Assembly (NCBI RefSeq): GCF_006439355.1
Contig: NZ_VFTG01000033.1
Span: 1-43,687, forward strand
Length of the DNA stretch: 43,687 nucleotides
Source: Mesorhizobium sp. B4-1-3
Lineage (GTDB): Bacteria; Pseudomonadota; Alphaproteobacteria; Rhizobiales; Rhizobiaceae
Direction of reading: 5' to 3'
Shown: positions 31,754 through 39,767 of the stretch, in pieces
Layout of the letters: each line of letters opens with the position of its first letter
Numbering within the stretch: position 1 is the stretch's first letter
Position numbers and translations under genes: made by a program
Notes under the pieces: model-generated
Seen by the model: only the letters and a program-made list of their open reading frames with translations
What the model was told of the DNA's origin: nothing
The model's database searches: none

Positions 31754-32701
31754 ATGTTCGTCTCCGAAACCCTCGCCGTAACCGCCGCCTTGTGCAGCGC
31801 GTTGAGCTCCATGTTCCTCAGCGAGCTCAAGGGCCGCGTTCCCCTGCTCCAGCTTGCCCGCTGGCAGATGCTCGCGACCTTCGTGATGACCGGCTCGGTG
31901 TCGCTGGCGATCGGCGGCTGGCACACGATCGGACCAAGGGAGTTCTGGCTGCTCGCCGGGTCGAGCTTCGCTGGCATCAGCATCGCCAGCACAACCTATT
32001 TCGCCACAATCTATTCGGTCGGCCTGCGCATCACCGCGCTACTCTTCTCGCTCACCTCGCCTTTCGCGCTGGCGCTCGGCTATCTCGTGCTCGGCGAAAC
32101 CATCAGCCGCTGGCAGGCGCTGGGCGTTGCGCTGGTGCTTGCCGGCATCGTGCTTGCCATCGGCATGCCGAGGCGCTTTCTCAAGCGCGGCGACCTGGCG
32201 CCGGCGATGCCGGTCGTCACCCCTTCCACCGTGCCGGTGAGCACCGCGCCCGGCCCGCCGCTCACCGGGCGCCTCGGACCAGGCATCGTGCTCGGCGTGA
32301 CGACGGCACTCGGCCAGGCGATCGGCACCCTTCTGGCACGACCGGCGATGGCCGCTGGCGTCGAGCCGTTCACGGCCATGGCGCTGCGCTCGGGCCTCGC
32401 CGTGATCCTGTTCATCGCGCTCACGGCGACGCCGTTCGGCAAGGGCAAAAGGGAGGCCGTCCAGTTCGGCACGGTCGGGCTCGCCGTGCTTTCCGCCTTC
32501 GTCGGCACCTCGCTCGGCATGTCCTGCCTGATGGCCGCGCTGCGCACCGGCAATGTCGGCATCATCTCGACGCTGTCCTCGATGACGCCGGTCATTATCC
32601 TGCCGATGGTGTGGCTGCGCAGCGGACAAAGGCCGACCGCAGCCGCCTGGGCCGGAGCGCTGCTGGCGATCTTTGGCACCGCGCTGATCAGCCTGCGGTG
32701 A
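31754..32701 (+). CDS. EamA/DMT-family transporter
   Basis: This 315-aa protein has two EamA repeats of five helices each. The first ends with LGETISRWQALGVALVLAGI and the second with AAAWAGALLAIFGTALISL. The long loop between them (residues about 145-180) is proline- and threonine-rich. Members export amino acids or other small metabolites; the substrate here is unknown. It starts 66 bp after the cbt operon and may or may not belong to it. Confidence 0.85.
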   Translation: MFVSETLAVTAALCSALSSMFLSELKGRVPLLQLARWQMLATFVMTGSVSLAIGGWHTIGPREFWLLAGSSFAGISIASTTYFATIYSVGLRITALLFSLTSPFALALGYLVLGETISRWQALGVALVLAGIVLAIGMPRRFLKRGDLAPAMPVVTPSTVPVSTAPGPPLTGRLGPGIVLGVTTALGQAIGTLLARPAMAAGVEPFTAMALRSGLAVILFIALTATPFGKGKREAVQFGTVGLAVLSAFVGTSLGMSCLMAALRTGNVGIISTLSSMTPVIILPMVWLRSGQRPTAAAWAGALLAIFGTALISLR

Positions 32702-32854
32702 CGCGTTGCGCGTGAGCGCTCGCGCCGAAAGAGCAACAACACGCAAACCGGCGATCTGATCGACCGAGCGCATCACAATTGCGCGAGCGTGATGGCATCT
32801 CGGAACGGCAGACGTTTTCTATTTGGGCGCCTGGGCTGAACACAGGAGCAAATC

Positions 32855-33754
32855 ATGCGTGGAAAAATCATAACTGGCCTCGCGTTAGCAGCCTCGCTTG
32901 GAATTGCCCAACCCTCGCTTGCCGCACCCGACTGGAAGGCAGTAGCGCAGGCACTCGGGAAATCCGGCCAAGAGGTGTCAGGAGGCATCTATCGCGTCGG
33001 GCTGCCTCGTTCGGACCTTAAAGTCACTCTCGACGGCGTGGAGATCAAACCAGCCTTAGCACTCGGTTCGTGGCTCGCATTCAAATCCATGGGCGATCAC
33101 GACGCCATGGTGATGGGCGATCTCGTCTTGACCTTGCCAGAGATCGACCCGGTGATGATGAAACTGATCGAAAGCGGCATCGAGGTCACGGCTCTCCATA
33201 ACCACCTGCAGAGGGCCCAGCCGGAGACGATGTACATGCACGTGCTGGGGCACGGCGATCCGGAAAGGTTGGCTGCGGCGCTGCATTCGGCGTTGCAGCA
33301 AAGTGGAACGCCGCTTTCGGACGCACCGGCGAGCGCCGCCGCTGTCTCGAAAGCGATCGATCTCGACACGCAAATCATCGACAAGGCGCTTGGCCACAGA
33401 GGCAAGGTCAACGGCGGCGTCTATCAGATCAGCATCCCGCGCGCAGAGACCATCAAAGACGATGGCATGGACGTGCCTGATGCAATGGGCTCCGCGATTG
33501 CCATCAACTTCCAGCCCACCGGCGGTGGCAAGGCCGCGATCACCGGCGATTTCGTTCTGATCGCATCTGAAGTGAATCCGGTGCTACGAGCTTTGCGGGA
33601 AAGCGGGATAGAAGTGACCGCCGTGCACAACCACATGCTGGACGATCAACCCCGCCTGTTCTTCATGCATTTCTGGGCAAATGACGATGTCGGAAAGTTG
33701 GCCAAAGGGCTGAAGCTGGCGCTCGATCAAGTACACGTTAGGACGGGTAGCTGA
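32855..33754 (+). CDS. DUF1259 protein with two domain copies, exported
   Basis: This 299-aa protein has a signal peptide (MRGKIITGLALAASLGIAQP, then SLAA) and two similar halves. Matching segments are GGIYRVGLPRSDLKVTLDGV with GGVYQISIPRAETIKDDGM, and ESGIEVTALHNHL with ESGIEVTAVHNHM. DUF1259 is an uncharacterised family with conserved His-Asn-His motifs that may bind a metal. ATG 32855 follows CACAGGAGC. It stands alone. Confidence 0.82.
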   Translation: MRGKIITGLALAASLGIAQPSLAAPDWKAVAQALGKSGQEVSGGIYRVGLPRSDLKVTLDGVEIKPALALGSWLAFKSMGDHDAMVMGDLVLTLPEIDPVMMKLIESGIEVTALHNHLQRAQPETMYMHVLGHGDPERLAAALHSALQQSGTPLSDAPASAAAVSKAIDLDTQIIDKALGHRGKVNGGVYQISIPRAETIKDDGMDVPDAMGSAIAINFQPTGGGKAAITGDFVLIASEVNPVLRALRESGIEVTAVHNHMLDDQPRLFFMHFWANDDVGKLAKGLKLALDQVHVRTGS

Positions 33755-33919
33755 CTTCAAGGCCGTCCCAGCGGGATTCCGAAGGGCAGTTACGCTATAT
33801 TGGTCCGTTTGGCGTCAAACAGCCGAGCTACGAGGCGGAAGGCGGACATCACGCCGCGCGCCCTTAGTGTTGCGTTATCGTCAGGTAGATTTCGCGCTGG
33901 TACTCAAAGAGTGCCCGTA

Positions 33920-35263
33920 TCATCCATTCGCGTGCTCATGGTGATGGCCTTCCGGCTCGGCCATGGCGAAGGGCAGATCCTCGCTGTCGGGACCCGCAGC
34001 CAGTTGCAGCCTGGCGCTGAACTCGTGCGGTTCGGCCGGGGCGACCAGACTCTGCAGGTGGTGATGGTCGCCGCCGACCGGCGACAGCGGCAGGCTTTCG
34101 ACGGCCCCGCCGGCGCGTTCGATGGCGACGTTCGCCCGCAAGCCCTCGGCGTGACGCGACAGGCGCAGCCGCATGCGCTCGCCCTGCGGCGTCTCGACGA
34201 TCTCGAGCAGCCCGCTGGCAAGCTTGCCAGAGACCAGGAACGGATCGGGCGCATGATGGTGGCCGCCTTCCCTCCGTGGCTCGGCAAAGCGCACCGTGGC
34301 AACGTCGAGCGCGGGAATATGCGCGAAGAGCTCGGCCTTGAGCGACGCGGCGATTTTGTTTGCGGCGGCGAGCAGCAGCCCATCATTGACCGCGATTTCC
34401 ACGTCGACATGCAGCTTGTGACCGAGCCAGCGGGCCTTCGCGTCGACCACCCTCTCGATCCCGGCGACATGGTCGGCGGCGTGGTGAATCTCGCCAACGA
34501 GGCCGGGTTCGACGCCGTCCAGCATGCGCCTCAAGACTGAGCGCGCCGATTGCCAGACGATGCCGAAGATAGCGACGGTGATGATGAGGCCGATGATCGG
34601 GTCCGCCAGCGGCAAGCCGCGCCAGACGCCGAGTGCGCCGGCAACGACGGCAAGGCTGGTGAGCCCGTCTGTGCGGGCGTGATAGCCGTCGGCGATCAAC
34701 GCGGCGCTGTTGATCTGACGGCCGACGCGGATGCGGAAGACGGCCACCGCCTCATTGCCGAGGAAGCCGATCACGCCGGCCGCTGCGAGCCAGCCCAGAA
34801 ACCGCACCGGCTGCGGGTTGAACAGGCGGCTGATCGCCTCATATCCGGCGACGAGCGCGCTCGACAGGATGATGAGCACGATAATGATGCCTGCCAGGTC
34901 CTCGACCCGGCCAAGACCGTAGGTGAAAGTGCGGGTCGGCTTGCGCCGGGCCAGCGCGAAAGCGATCCAGAGCGGAATGGCCGTGGTCGCGTCGGCGATA
35001 TTGTGGATGGTGTCGGCAAGCAGCGCCACGCTGCCCGAAGCCATGACGACGACAATCTGCAAGGCGGCGGTGATCGCCAGGATCACGAACGACCACTTGA
35101 TGGCCCAAATGCCGCGATCGGTGGTGGTGATGGTTGCATCGATCACGCCATGCGTGTGGCCGTGCTGTCCGTGACGGCCGTGGCCATGCCCCCCATGGTC
35201 ATGTCCGCTATGGTCATGTCCGTGCGGGCCGAAGCCGAACCAGTCGAGAATCTTCGTCCACAT
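33920..35263 (-). CDS. dmeF: Cation diffusion facilitator, Co/Ni exporter DmeF
   Basis: This 447-aa inner-membrane protein is a CDF transporter with six helices. The transport-site residues are in LLADTIHNIADATT and ALIADGYHARTDGLTS. A His-rich N-terminus (HGHDHSGHDHGGHGHGRHG) and His-rich tail (GHHHEH) suit Co/Ni binding. The C-terminal cytoplasmic domain is longer than in most CDF proteins. In Rhizobium leguminosarum the dmeRF operon gives cobalt and nickel resistance. The ATG at 35261-35263 follows GAGGGCG; a GTG four codons earlier overlaps the dmeR stop. Confidence 0.9.
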   Translation of the reverse strand: MWTKILDWFGFGPHGHDHSGHDHGGHGHGRHGQHGHTHGVIDATITTTDRGIWAIKWSFVILAITAALQIVVVMASGSVALLADTIHNIADATTAIPLWIAFALARRKPTRTFTYGLGRVEDLAGIIIVLIILSSALVAGYEAISRLFNPQPVRFLGWLAAAGVIGFLGNEAVAVFRIRVGRQINSAALIADGYHARTDGLTSLAVVAGALGVWRGLPLADPIIGLIITVAIFGIVWQSARSVLRRMLDGVEPGLVGEIHHAADHVAGIERVVDAKARWLGHKLHVDVEIAVNDGLLLAAANKIAASLKAELFAHIPALDVATVRFAEPRREGGHHHAPDPFLVSGKLASGLLEIVETPQGERMRLRLSRHAEGLRANVAIERAGGAVESLPLSPVGGDHHHLQSLVAPAEPHEFSARLQLAAGPDSEDLPFAMAEPEGHHHEHANG

Positions 35264-35271
35264 AGACGCCC

Positions 35272-35529
35272 TCACAGATATTTAGTGAGCAGTTTCAGCT
35301 CTTTGAGCGTGTCCCGGGTCGGCTCACCGCCTTCGACGAGACAATGCTCCATATGGTCGTGGATCAATTCGCGCTTGGCGTTGCCGACGGCACTTTCGAC
35401 GGCGTGGAGCTGCTGTGCGAGGTCGAGGCAGGAGCGGCCTTGCTCGAACATGGCGAGCACGGCGGCGAGATGGCCATGCGCGCGCTTGAGCCTGGCGATG
35501 ATATCGGGGTGGGAGCTGTGTATCGTCAT
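35272..35529 (-). CDS. dmeR: Metal-sensing repressor DmeR (RcnR/CsoR family)
   Basis: This 85-aa all-helical repressor belongs to the RcnR/CsoR/FrmR family and precedes dmeF, as in Rhizobium leguminosarum. Candidate ligands are H4, C34, H59, H62 and C63. The spacing C34-H59-C63 equals that of the copper sensor CsoR, while RcnR has His at the last position, so the metal choice may differ from RcnR. Metal binding releases the operator and allows dmeF expression. Its stop overlaps the possible dmeF GTG, so the genes are coupled. Confidence 0.88.
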   Translation of the reverse strand: MTIHSSHPDIIARLKRAHGHLAAVLAMFEQGRSCLDLAQQLHAVESAVGNAKRELIHDHMEHCLVEGGEPTRDTLKELKLLTKYL

Positions 35530-35535
35530 GCTATT

Positions 35536-35557
35536 ATCCTATCCTCCAGGGTAGGAT
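35536..35557. promoter_or_regulatory. DmeR operator candidate ATCCTA-N10-TAGGAT
   Basis: Perfect 6-bp inverted arms flank TCCTCCAGGG, an arrangement like RcnR/CsoR operators (short inverted repeats around a G/C tract). It lies 6 bp before the dmeR start codon. Confidence 0.6.
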
Positions 35558-35631
35558 GCTGCAAGCAAGCGGTGCGGCGTAGCCCCGAGTGACTACCGCG
35601 ATCCCGGTTCGGATGATTGCATCAGTCTTAA

Positions 35632-36456
35632 TCAAGCAGACTTGCGGGTGGGCTTCGCCTTCGCCGGCGCCTTGATGCCTTCCTTGGCGAGGCTCTTCCT
35701 CAGCACCGCAGCCAAATCGACGACGTTTTCCCTCGGCGCGGGCGCGGCCTTCGGCAGCTTCTTGCCCTTGCGCTTGGCGTCGATCATGGCGATCAGCGCA
35801 TCCTCATAAGTGTCCTCGAACTTCGATGGGTCGAACTTGGTCACCTTCTTGTCGATCAGGAGTTCGGCGATCTCCAGCAGATCCTTGTCGTATTTAGGCG
35901 ACTTCAGACCGCCGAAGACGCTTTCTTCCGATATCATCTCGTTGTGGGTGCGCAACTCGGTGAGCAGCATGCCCTTGCCGAAGGGCTGGATCACGACTTC
36001 GCGGCCACGCTGGTAGAGCACCACGCAGGACCTTGCGGCGACACGTTTCTTCTTCATCGCTTCGCGCAATATGCTGAAAGCCTCAAGCGCAGCACCATCG
36101 GCGGGGACGAGGTAATAAGGCTTTTCCAAATAGCGCGTGTCGATATCGTCCAGGGCAACGAACTCGTCGACCTCCAGCGTGTGCGCCGACGTGAGTTTCA
36201 ACTTCTTGATCTCGTCCGGCTCGATCTCGATGTAATCGTCCTTCTCCAGTTCGAAGCCCTTGGTCTGGTCCTCGGTCTCGACGACATCGCCGGTCTGCTC
36301 GTCGACATAGGCGCTTTTCACCGGCAAGCCGTCCTTACGGTTCAGGATCTTGAAGTGCACCTTGCCGGCCTCGCTCGTGGCGCCGACCAGCTTAACGCCG
36401 CAAGACACAGAGCCGACCTTCAGAAAACCCTTCCAAATCGCCCGTGGTGCAACCAT
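35632..36456 (-). CDS. ku: Ku protein, non-homologous end joining
   Basis: This 274-aa bacterial Ku has the family start APRAIWKGFLKVGSVSCGVK, then KSAYVDEQTGDVVE, YLEKPYYLVPADGAA and the C-terminal basic tail PAKAKPTRKSA. It binds double-strand DNA ends and recruits the ligase LigD. The length is normal. No ligD gene is in the window. A GGAAC-N18-TT sequence upstream suggests general-stress control, in line with stress-induced end joining in Sinorhizobium meliloti. Confidence 0.95.
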   Translation of the reverse strand: MVAPRAIWKGFLKVGSVSCGVKLVGATSEAGKVHFKILNRKDGLPVKSAYVDEQTGDVVETEDQTKGFELEKDDYIEIEPDEIKKLKLTSAHTLEVDEFVALDDIDTRYLEKPYYLVPADGAALEAFSILREAMKKKRVAARSCVVLYQRGREVVIQPFGKGMLLTELRTHNEMISEESVFGGLKSPKYDKDLLEIAELLIDKKVTKFDPSKFEDTYEDALIAMIDAKRKGKKLPKAAPAPRENVVDLAAVLRKSLAKEGIKAPAKAKPTRKSA

Positions 36457-36827
36457 ATGCGTCCCTTGCAGTCGTTGCGATCAACAGGAACATCCGGCAA
36501 TGCGTGTGGTTCCGCGTGAGCGGCGCACCCCCTAATGCGCGGTCTCCCTGGCGCATCGTCCGCGCTATCGACCGAAACGTAGCCGACGCGCTGGGCGGCC
36601 TCTACCTCCCACCGGCGATGAGGTTCTTCGCCAGCGCCGTGCCGGCGGGCACGGTCGAGCTGGCGCAGGCGGCGTGACGAGCAGCAACCAACGGCGAATA
36701 TCCAATACCCCGCGGCAGCAGACAGCCGGCGGCAACCAAATGCTAATTTTCCCGTTTGTCCAAAAGGCTGCCCGGATTCATGTCGTGAGACGCGCCAAGC
36801 GACCGCTCGGAACGGAAGGAGGCAGCA
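36457..36827. other. Intergenic region between ku and the 111-aa gene
   Basis: The only signal is the candidate ku promoter at 36489-36513. Open frames here overlap ku or lack a ribosome site and gene-like composition, so I call no gene. Confidence 0.5.
36489..36513 (-). promoter_or_regulatory. RpoE2/EcfG-like promoter before ku, GGAAC-N18-TT
   Basis: On the minus strand GGAAC (36513-36509) is followed 18 bases later by TT (36490-36489). It lies 33 bp before the ku start. The opposite strand also carries GGAAC-N18-TT over the same bases, so orientation is not fully settled. Confidence 0.45.
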
Positions 36828-37163
36828 ATGAAACGGCCGGCAGTGGAAATTGGTGACAGGGTGGCTGTGATTGCCACGGTTATGGAGCGCATTGGGGACC
36901 GCGTGGCGATAAAGCTCGACGGCGATAGCCATAATTATTCGACGGTCGAGCCCGATGCCAAGGTCGGTGATAAGCTGAGGTTCGAGGGCGAAGTCGTCCA
37001 TGTCGACGAGGATCTCGGACGTACGACGGTGCAGGTACTGGGGCGCGTGACCGTCGACACCAAGTCGGTCCAGATGATCACAAGGCGTTGCGACATCGAC
37101 CATATCGGCTCCAACGTGCCTGGCCATCCCCGCCCGCGCACCCCGCCGACACCGCATGGGTGA
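36828..37163 (+). CDS. Small beta-rich hypothetical protein (111 aa)
   Basis: ATG 36828 follows GGAAGGAGGCAGC, a strong ribosome site. The product alternates short strands (EIGDRVAVIATVMERIGDRV, then KVGDKLRFEGEVVHVDED and TVQVLGRVTVD) and ends in a proline-rich tail. No domain is recognised. An OB- or SH3-like barrel is possible from the strand pattern. Confidence 0.6.
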   Translation: MKRPAVEIGDRVAVIATVMERIGDRVAIKLDGDSHNYSTVEPDAKVGDKLRFEGEVVHVDEDLGRTTVQVLGRVTVDTKSVQMITRRCDIDHIGSNVPGHPRPRTPPTPHG

Positions 37164-37221
37164 CAAGCGGGCCGCGACCCTTCCTTGATCGCCTTGATCT
37201 CCATGAGAACCGTCAAGCCGC

Positions 37222-37371
37222 CTAATGGCGCTGGAAATACTGCACTTCGCGTTCGTGCTTTTCCGCGGCCTCGCGCGACTTGAAGGTGCCCAGATTGCGG
37301 CGCTTGCCGGTCCTGGGGTCGATCTTGCGTGAATAGAGCCGATATTCGCCGGATTTCAGCTTGCGGATCAT
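37222..37371 (-). CDS. Small basic rhizobial protein (49 aa)
   Basis: ATG 37369-37371 follows AAGGAGACCGCC. The 49-aa product, MIRKLKSGEYRLYSRKIDPR continuing to LGTFKSREAAEKHEREVQYF, is very basic and resembles a short protein found widely in Rhizobiales. The KTGKRRNLGTF-like centre recalls integrase arm-type DNA-binding segments. A candidate stress promoter lies 50 bp upstream. Confidence 0.7.
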   Translation of the reverse strand: MIRKLKSGEYRLYSRKIDPRTGKRRNLGTFKSREAAEKHEREVQYFQRH

Positions 37372-37398
37372 GGCGGTCTCCTTGTGAACCGAGACTCT

Positions 37399-37424
37399 AA
37401 CCCGGCCGAGGCGGTCGCGGTTCC
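37399..37424 (-). promoter_or_regulatory. RpoE2/EcfG-like promoter, GGAAC-N17-GGTT
   Basis: On the minus strand GGAAC (37424-37420) and GGTT (37402-37399) are separated by 17 bp, fitting GGAAC-N19-TT, 28 bp before the 49-aa gene. Confidence 0.4.
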
Positions 37425-37607
37425 AGGCTGCCGGCCCCGGTCCGGCGGCAAGAAAGCGATGCTGTCGGTGAACCATTTCACGGACGCAAACGACCCAATG
37501 TCGGAATCGACACCGCAACGACACGATTGGGTCGGATTATTTGCGTTCAAATGACTTTCGCGACGTTATGCGGATGTCGCTGAAGTGCCGGATCTGAGGA
37601 GGGTGAG

Positions 37608-37790
37608 ATGGTTACGGCGAAACTTCATGGCGTTGAACTCGTCAGGGGCCAGAAGTGGACGGTGCGCGTCACCGCCTATGGCACGACGCTCATCTTTCCC
37701 TTCGAAGCCGAGCAGCACGCGCGCTCCTATGCCGACGGACAGGCCTTCCGCCTCGGCGTCGAGGTTGTGGAATTGAAGGATTGCGCCTGA
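37608..37790 (+). CDS. Small hypothetical protein (60 aa)
   Basis: ATG 37608 follows TGAGGAGGGTGAG. The product starts MVTAKLHGVELVRGQKWTVR and ends GVEVVELKDCA. It looks like a small mixed alpha/beta soluble protein with no recognised domain. Confidence 0.55.
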   Translation: MVTAKLHGVELVRGQKWTVRVTAYGTTLIFPFEAEQHARSYADGQAFRLGVEVVELKDCA

Positions 37791-37837
37791 GCGGCTCTCA
37801 GATGGCCTGAAGCCCGGCGCACCCGTATATAAGCGGC

Positions 37838-38218
37838 ATGCCTATGCTCGATGCCGCAAAGCAGTGGGCGCGCAAGATCAAGCGCGACGTGGTGGCGCTC
37901 TGGATTGCCGCCCGCGACCCGCGTGTGCCCTGGTATGCAAAAGCCACCGCGGGCGCTGTCGCGGCCTATGCGCTGAGCCCTGTCGACCTCATCCCGGACT
38001 TCATCCCGGTCATCGGTTACCTGGACGACCTGCTAATTGTCCCTGTCGGCATCATGCTCGCGGTCAAGCTGGTCCCGACCGATCTGATGCGGGAATTCCG
38101 CGAAGAAGCCATGCGATGCGAGAAGCCGGTGAGCAAGGCCGGGCTCGCCTTCATGATCGCGATCTGGGCGCTGGCGGCGGTAGCGCTCACTTGGCTGTTC
38201 TGGCCGAAACCGGCCTAG
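37838..38218 (+). CDS. DUF1232 (YkvA-like) membrane protein
   Basis: This 126-aa protein carries the DUF1232 signature AAYALSPVDLIPDFIPVIGY followed by LDDLLIVPVGIMLAVKLVP. A C-terminal membrane segment (AGLAFMIAIWALAAVALTWL) follows. The family is widespread and uncharacterised. ATG 37838 has only a weak ribosome site (AAGCGGC). Confidence 0.85.
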   Translation: MPMLDAAKQWARKIKRDVVALWIAARDPRVPWYAKATAGAVAAYALSPVDLIPDFIPVIGYLDDLLIVPVGIMLAVKLVPTDLMREFREEAMRCEKPVSKAGLAFMIAIWALAAVALTWLFWPKPA

Positions 38219-38365
38219 CTGCTTCAGCCGCCATGACGCGGTGTCAGCAATTCCTCGCTTGAAAACTAAATTAGCCATATGTTGTAATTGATGCAAATCA
38301 GGGCCATGCTAGCGGAGCGTGTGAAGCGGCATGCGCAACGGGTGGGTAAAAAGGGATCAGGCGCG

Positions 38366-38524
38366 ATGGAGTTCGCAGTCTGCTACGGCCACAGCGGGTT
38401 CGATCTGGCGTGGTCGATCTTCCTCGATGTCACGGCTTTCTTCGCGCTCATGACGCCGTGGGCGATCGCGCGGCTGGTCGAGATATCGCGCGAGGATGGC
38501 GCGGCCCGATTACAGGCGGCCTGA
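38366..38524 (+). CDS. Small hypothetical protein (52 aa), possible membrane segment
   Basis: From ATG 38366 the product is MEFAVCYGHSGFDLAWSIFL followed by DVTAFFALMTPWAIARLVEI and a short tail. One hydrophobic segment is likely. The frame also opens at ATG 38291, which adds a basic N-terminus. GGGATCAGG is a plausible ribosome site for the shorter form. No domain is recognised. Confidence 0.4.
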   Translation: MEFAVCYGHSGFDLAWSIFLDVTAFFALMTPWAIARLVEISREDGAARLQAA

Positions 38525-38543
38525 GGCTGAAAGCCGCATGGAC

Positions 38544-38857
38544 CTAGCCTTCGCGGACGGCCTTTCGGATCGGCAAGTCGCCGAGCAACGCTGAACAATC
38601 GATCTCCTCCTGGAAGTACGCCTGCGGATCGAGCACCAACCACGAAGCGTGGGTGCGAAGGTCCTTCAGCTGGCGTTCTTTTGTGCGCGCGCCAGGCGCT
38701 CGGCCTCGGCAACCGAGGCCTGAAAAGGCTTTTCGGCCTTGTGATGATGAGGGATCCTCGACATCGCGGCGAAACGCACTTGTCCGCTTTTCGAATCGGC
38801 GGTTGGGGTAGCCCGGCCTGCCTTGGCGGTAAAAGAGTACGGCTCTTTGACAGGCAA
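38544..38857 (-). pseudogene. Frameshifted small hypothetical gene
   Basis: The 5' part (TTG 38857 or ATG 38762-38764) reads MSRIPHHHKAEKPFQASVAE and AERLARAQKNAS, then stops at 38666. The continuation in another frame is RQLKDLRTHASWLVLDPQAY and FQEEIDCSALLGDLPIRKAV, ending in TAG at 38544-38546. Adding one base to the four-T run at 38679-38682 joins the parts as ARAQKERQLKDL. It is either a broken gene or a homopolymer sequence error. No domain is recognised. Confidence 0.45.
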
Positions 38858-39024
38858 GCCGGGCTAAAGCGCCGACATTGGGTTTCCTTGGGGGAGCCGG
38901 CGCAGGGATAGAGTGTCCATTTCCCGTTGCGCCCGCAATTGTTGCTGAGGTCCTATGCACCAACGCAATGGTCCGACCGGCCGAAGCGCCAATGAAAGCC
39001 GCCCGGCGCCGGAGCGCCCGACCG

Positions 39025-39210
39025 TCAAGCCCGCGTAAGACGGCTGCCTTTTTGCACTGTTTTCTTGACGAAAAGCTCGGCGTGCTGCGCCCATTCCGCT
39101 TCCACGACATCGTTCTCACGAACAGACTGCTTGAAAGCTTCCCGCAGCGCCTCGAGTTCAAAGATCGACAACCGCTGATTTCTTTTTTTCTTGTCCGTAC
39201 CGGCGTCCAT
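39025..39210 (-). CDS. Small charged hypothetical protein (61 aa)
   Basis: The ATG at 39208-39210 opens MDAGTDKKKRNQRLSIFELE followed by ALREAFKQSVRENDVVEAEW, a strongly helical, charged protein ending in SRLTRA. The composition is gene-like, but the ribosome site is poor. No domain is recognised. Confidence 0.4.
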   Translation of the reverse strand: MDAGTDKKKRNQRLSIFELEALREAFKQSVRENDVVEAEWAQHAELFVKKTVQKGSRLTRA

Positions 39211-39767
39211 GATGCGTTGCCAAGACCCGCAAGCTTTTGGCCCGTTATATATGCGGCGGTTGTTCAGCCCATCAACAGCTTGGCCTGACTTCTTTTGGGT
39301 GCAAATCTTACTGCGACTCCAGCGGCTTACGGCGGGATGGAGCGGCCGACGGAGCGCGGAGTTCCGAGCGGTCAGTCGCTATATATCTGGAACCACAACG
39401 ACGGAACAGACGACGGTGGAATGGCCGACATCAGTCGTCATCGGCCTGCGTGGAGCGCTGTATCCGCCGAAGCATATGTTCTTTTGATGTGGACCTCGAG
39501 CGTAATTGGTGATTGTCTCTGCATCGCAGAGCCGCAAGAGATGACCCAAATCGAGGTGGCAACCGGCCCGCGTCTTCCCCGTCAACAGGAGTGGCGCGGG
39601 CTTTGCCGTTGGGACGCATGAGCCTCCCGGCTGCGAATCGGAGCGCACGCCGCTGCGTGCCGGCAAATCGCCCGCCATTAACCTTCCCTACGGGCACGGA
39701 CCAAGGTCTGTGTCGCAATTGCCTGCCCTCGCCTATACTCTCCTGGACGGGTGGGTGAGCGGTGCCG
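39211..39767. other. Gene-poor intergenic region before the two-component genes
   Basis: Several short open frames overlap each other on both strands, without ribosome sites or recognisable protein. No hairpin with a T-run, tRNA or repeat is visible. The lower GC patches near 39240-39540 suggest non-coding or decayed sequence. Confidence 0.5.

Noticed and set aside
36444..36677. 77-codon plus-strand frame overlapping the ku start
   Set aside because: It overlaps ku in antisense, has no ribosome site and no recognisable protein.
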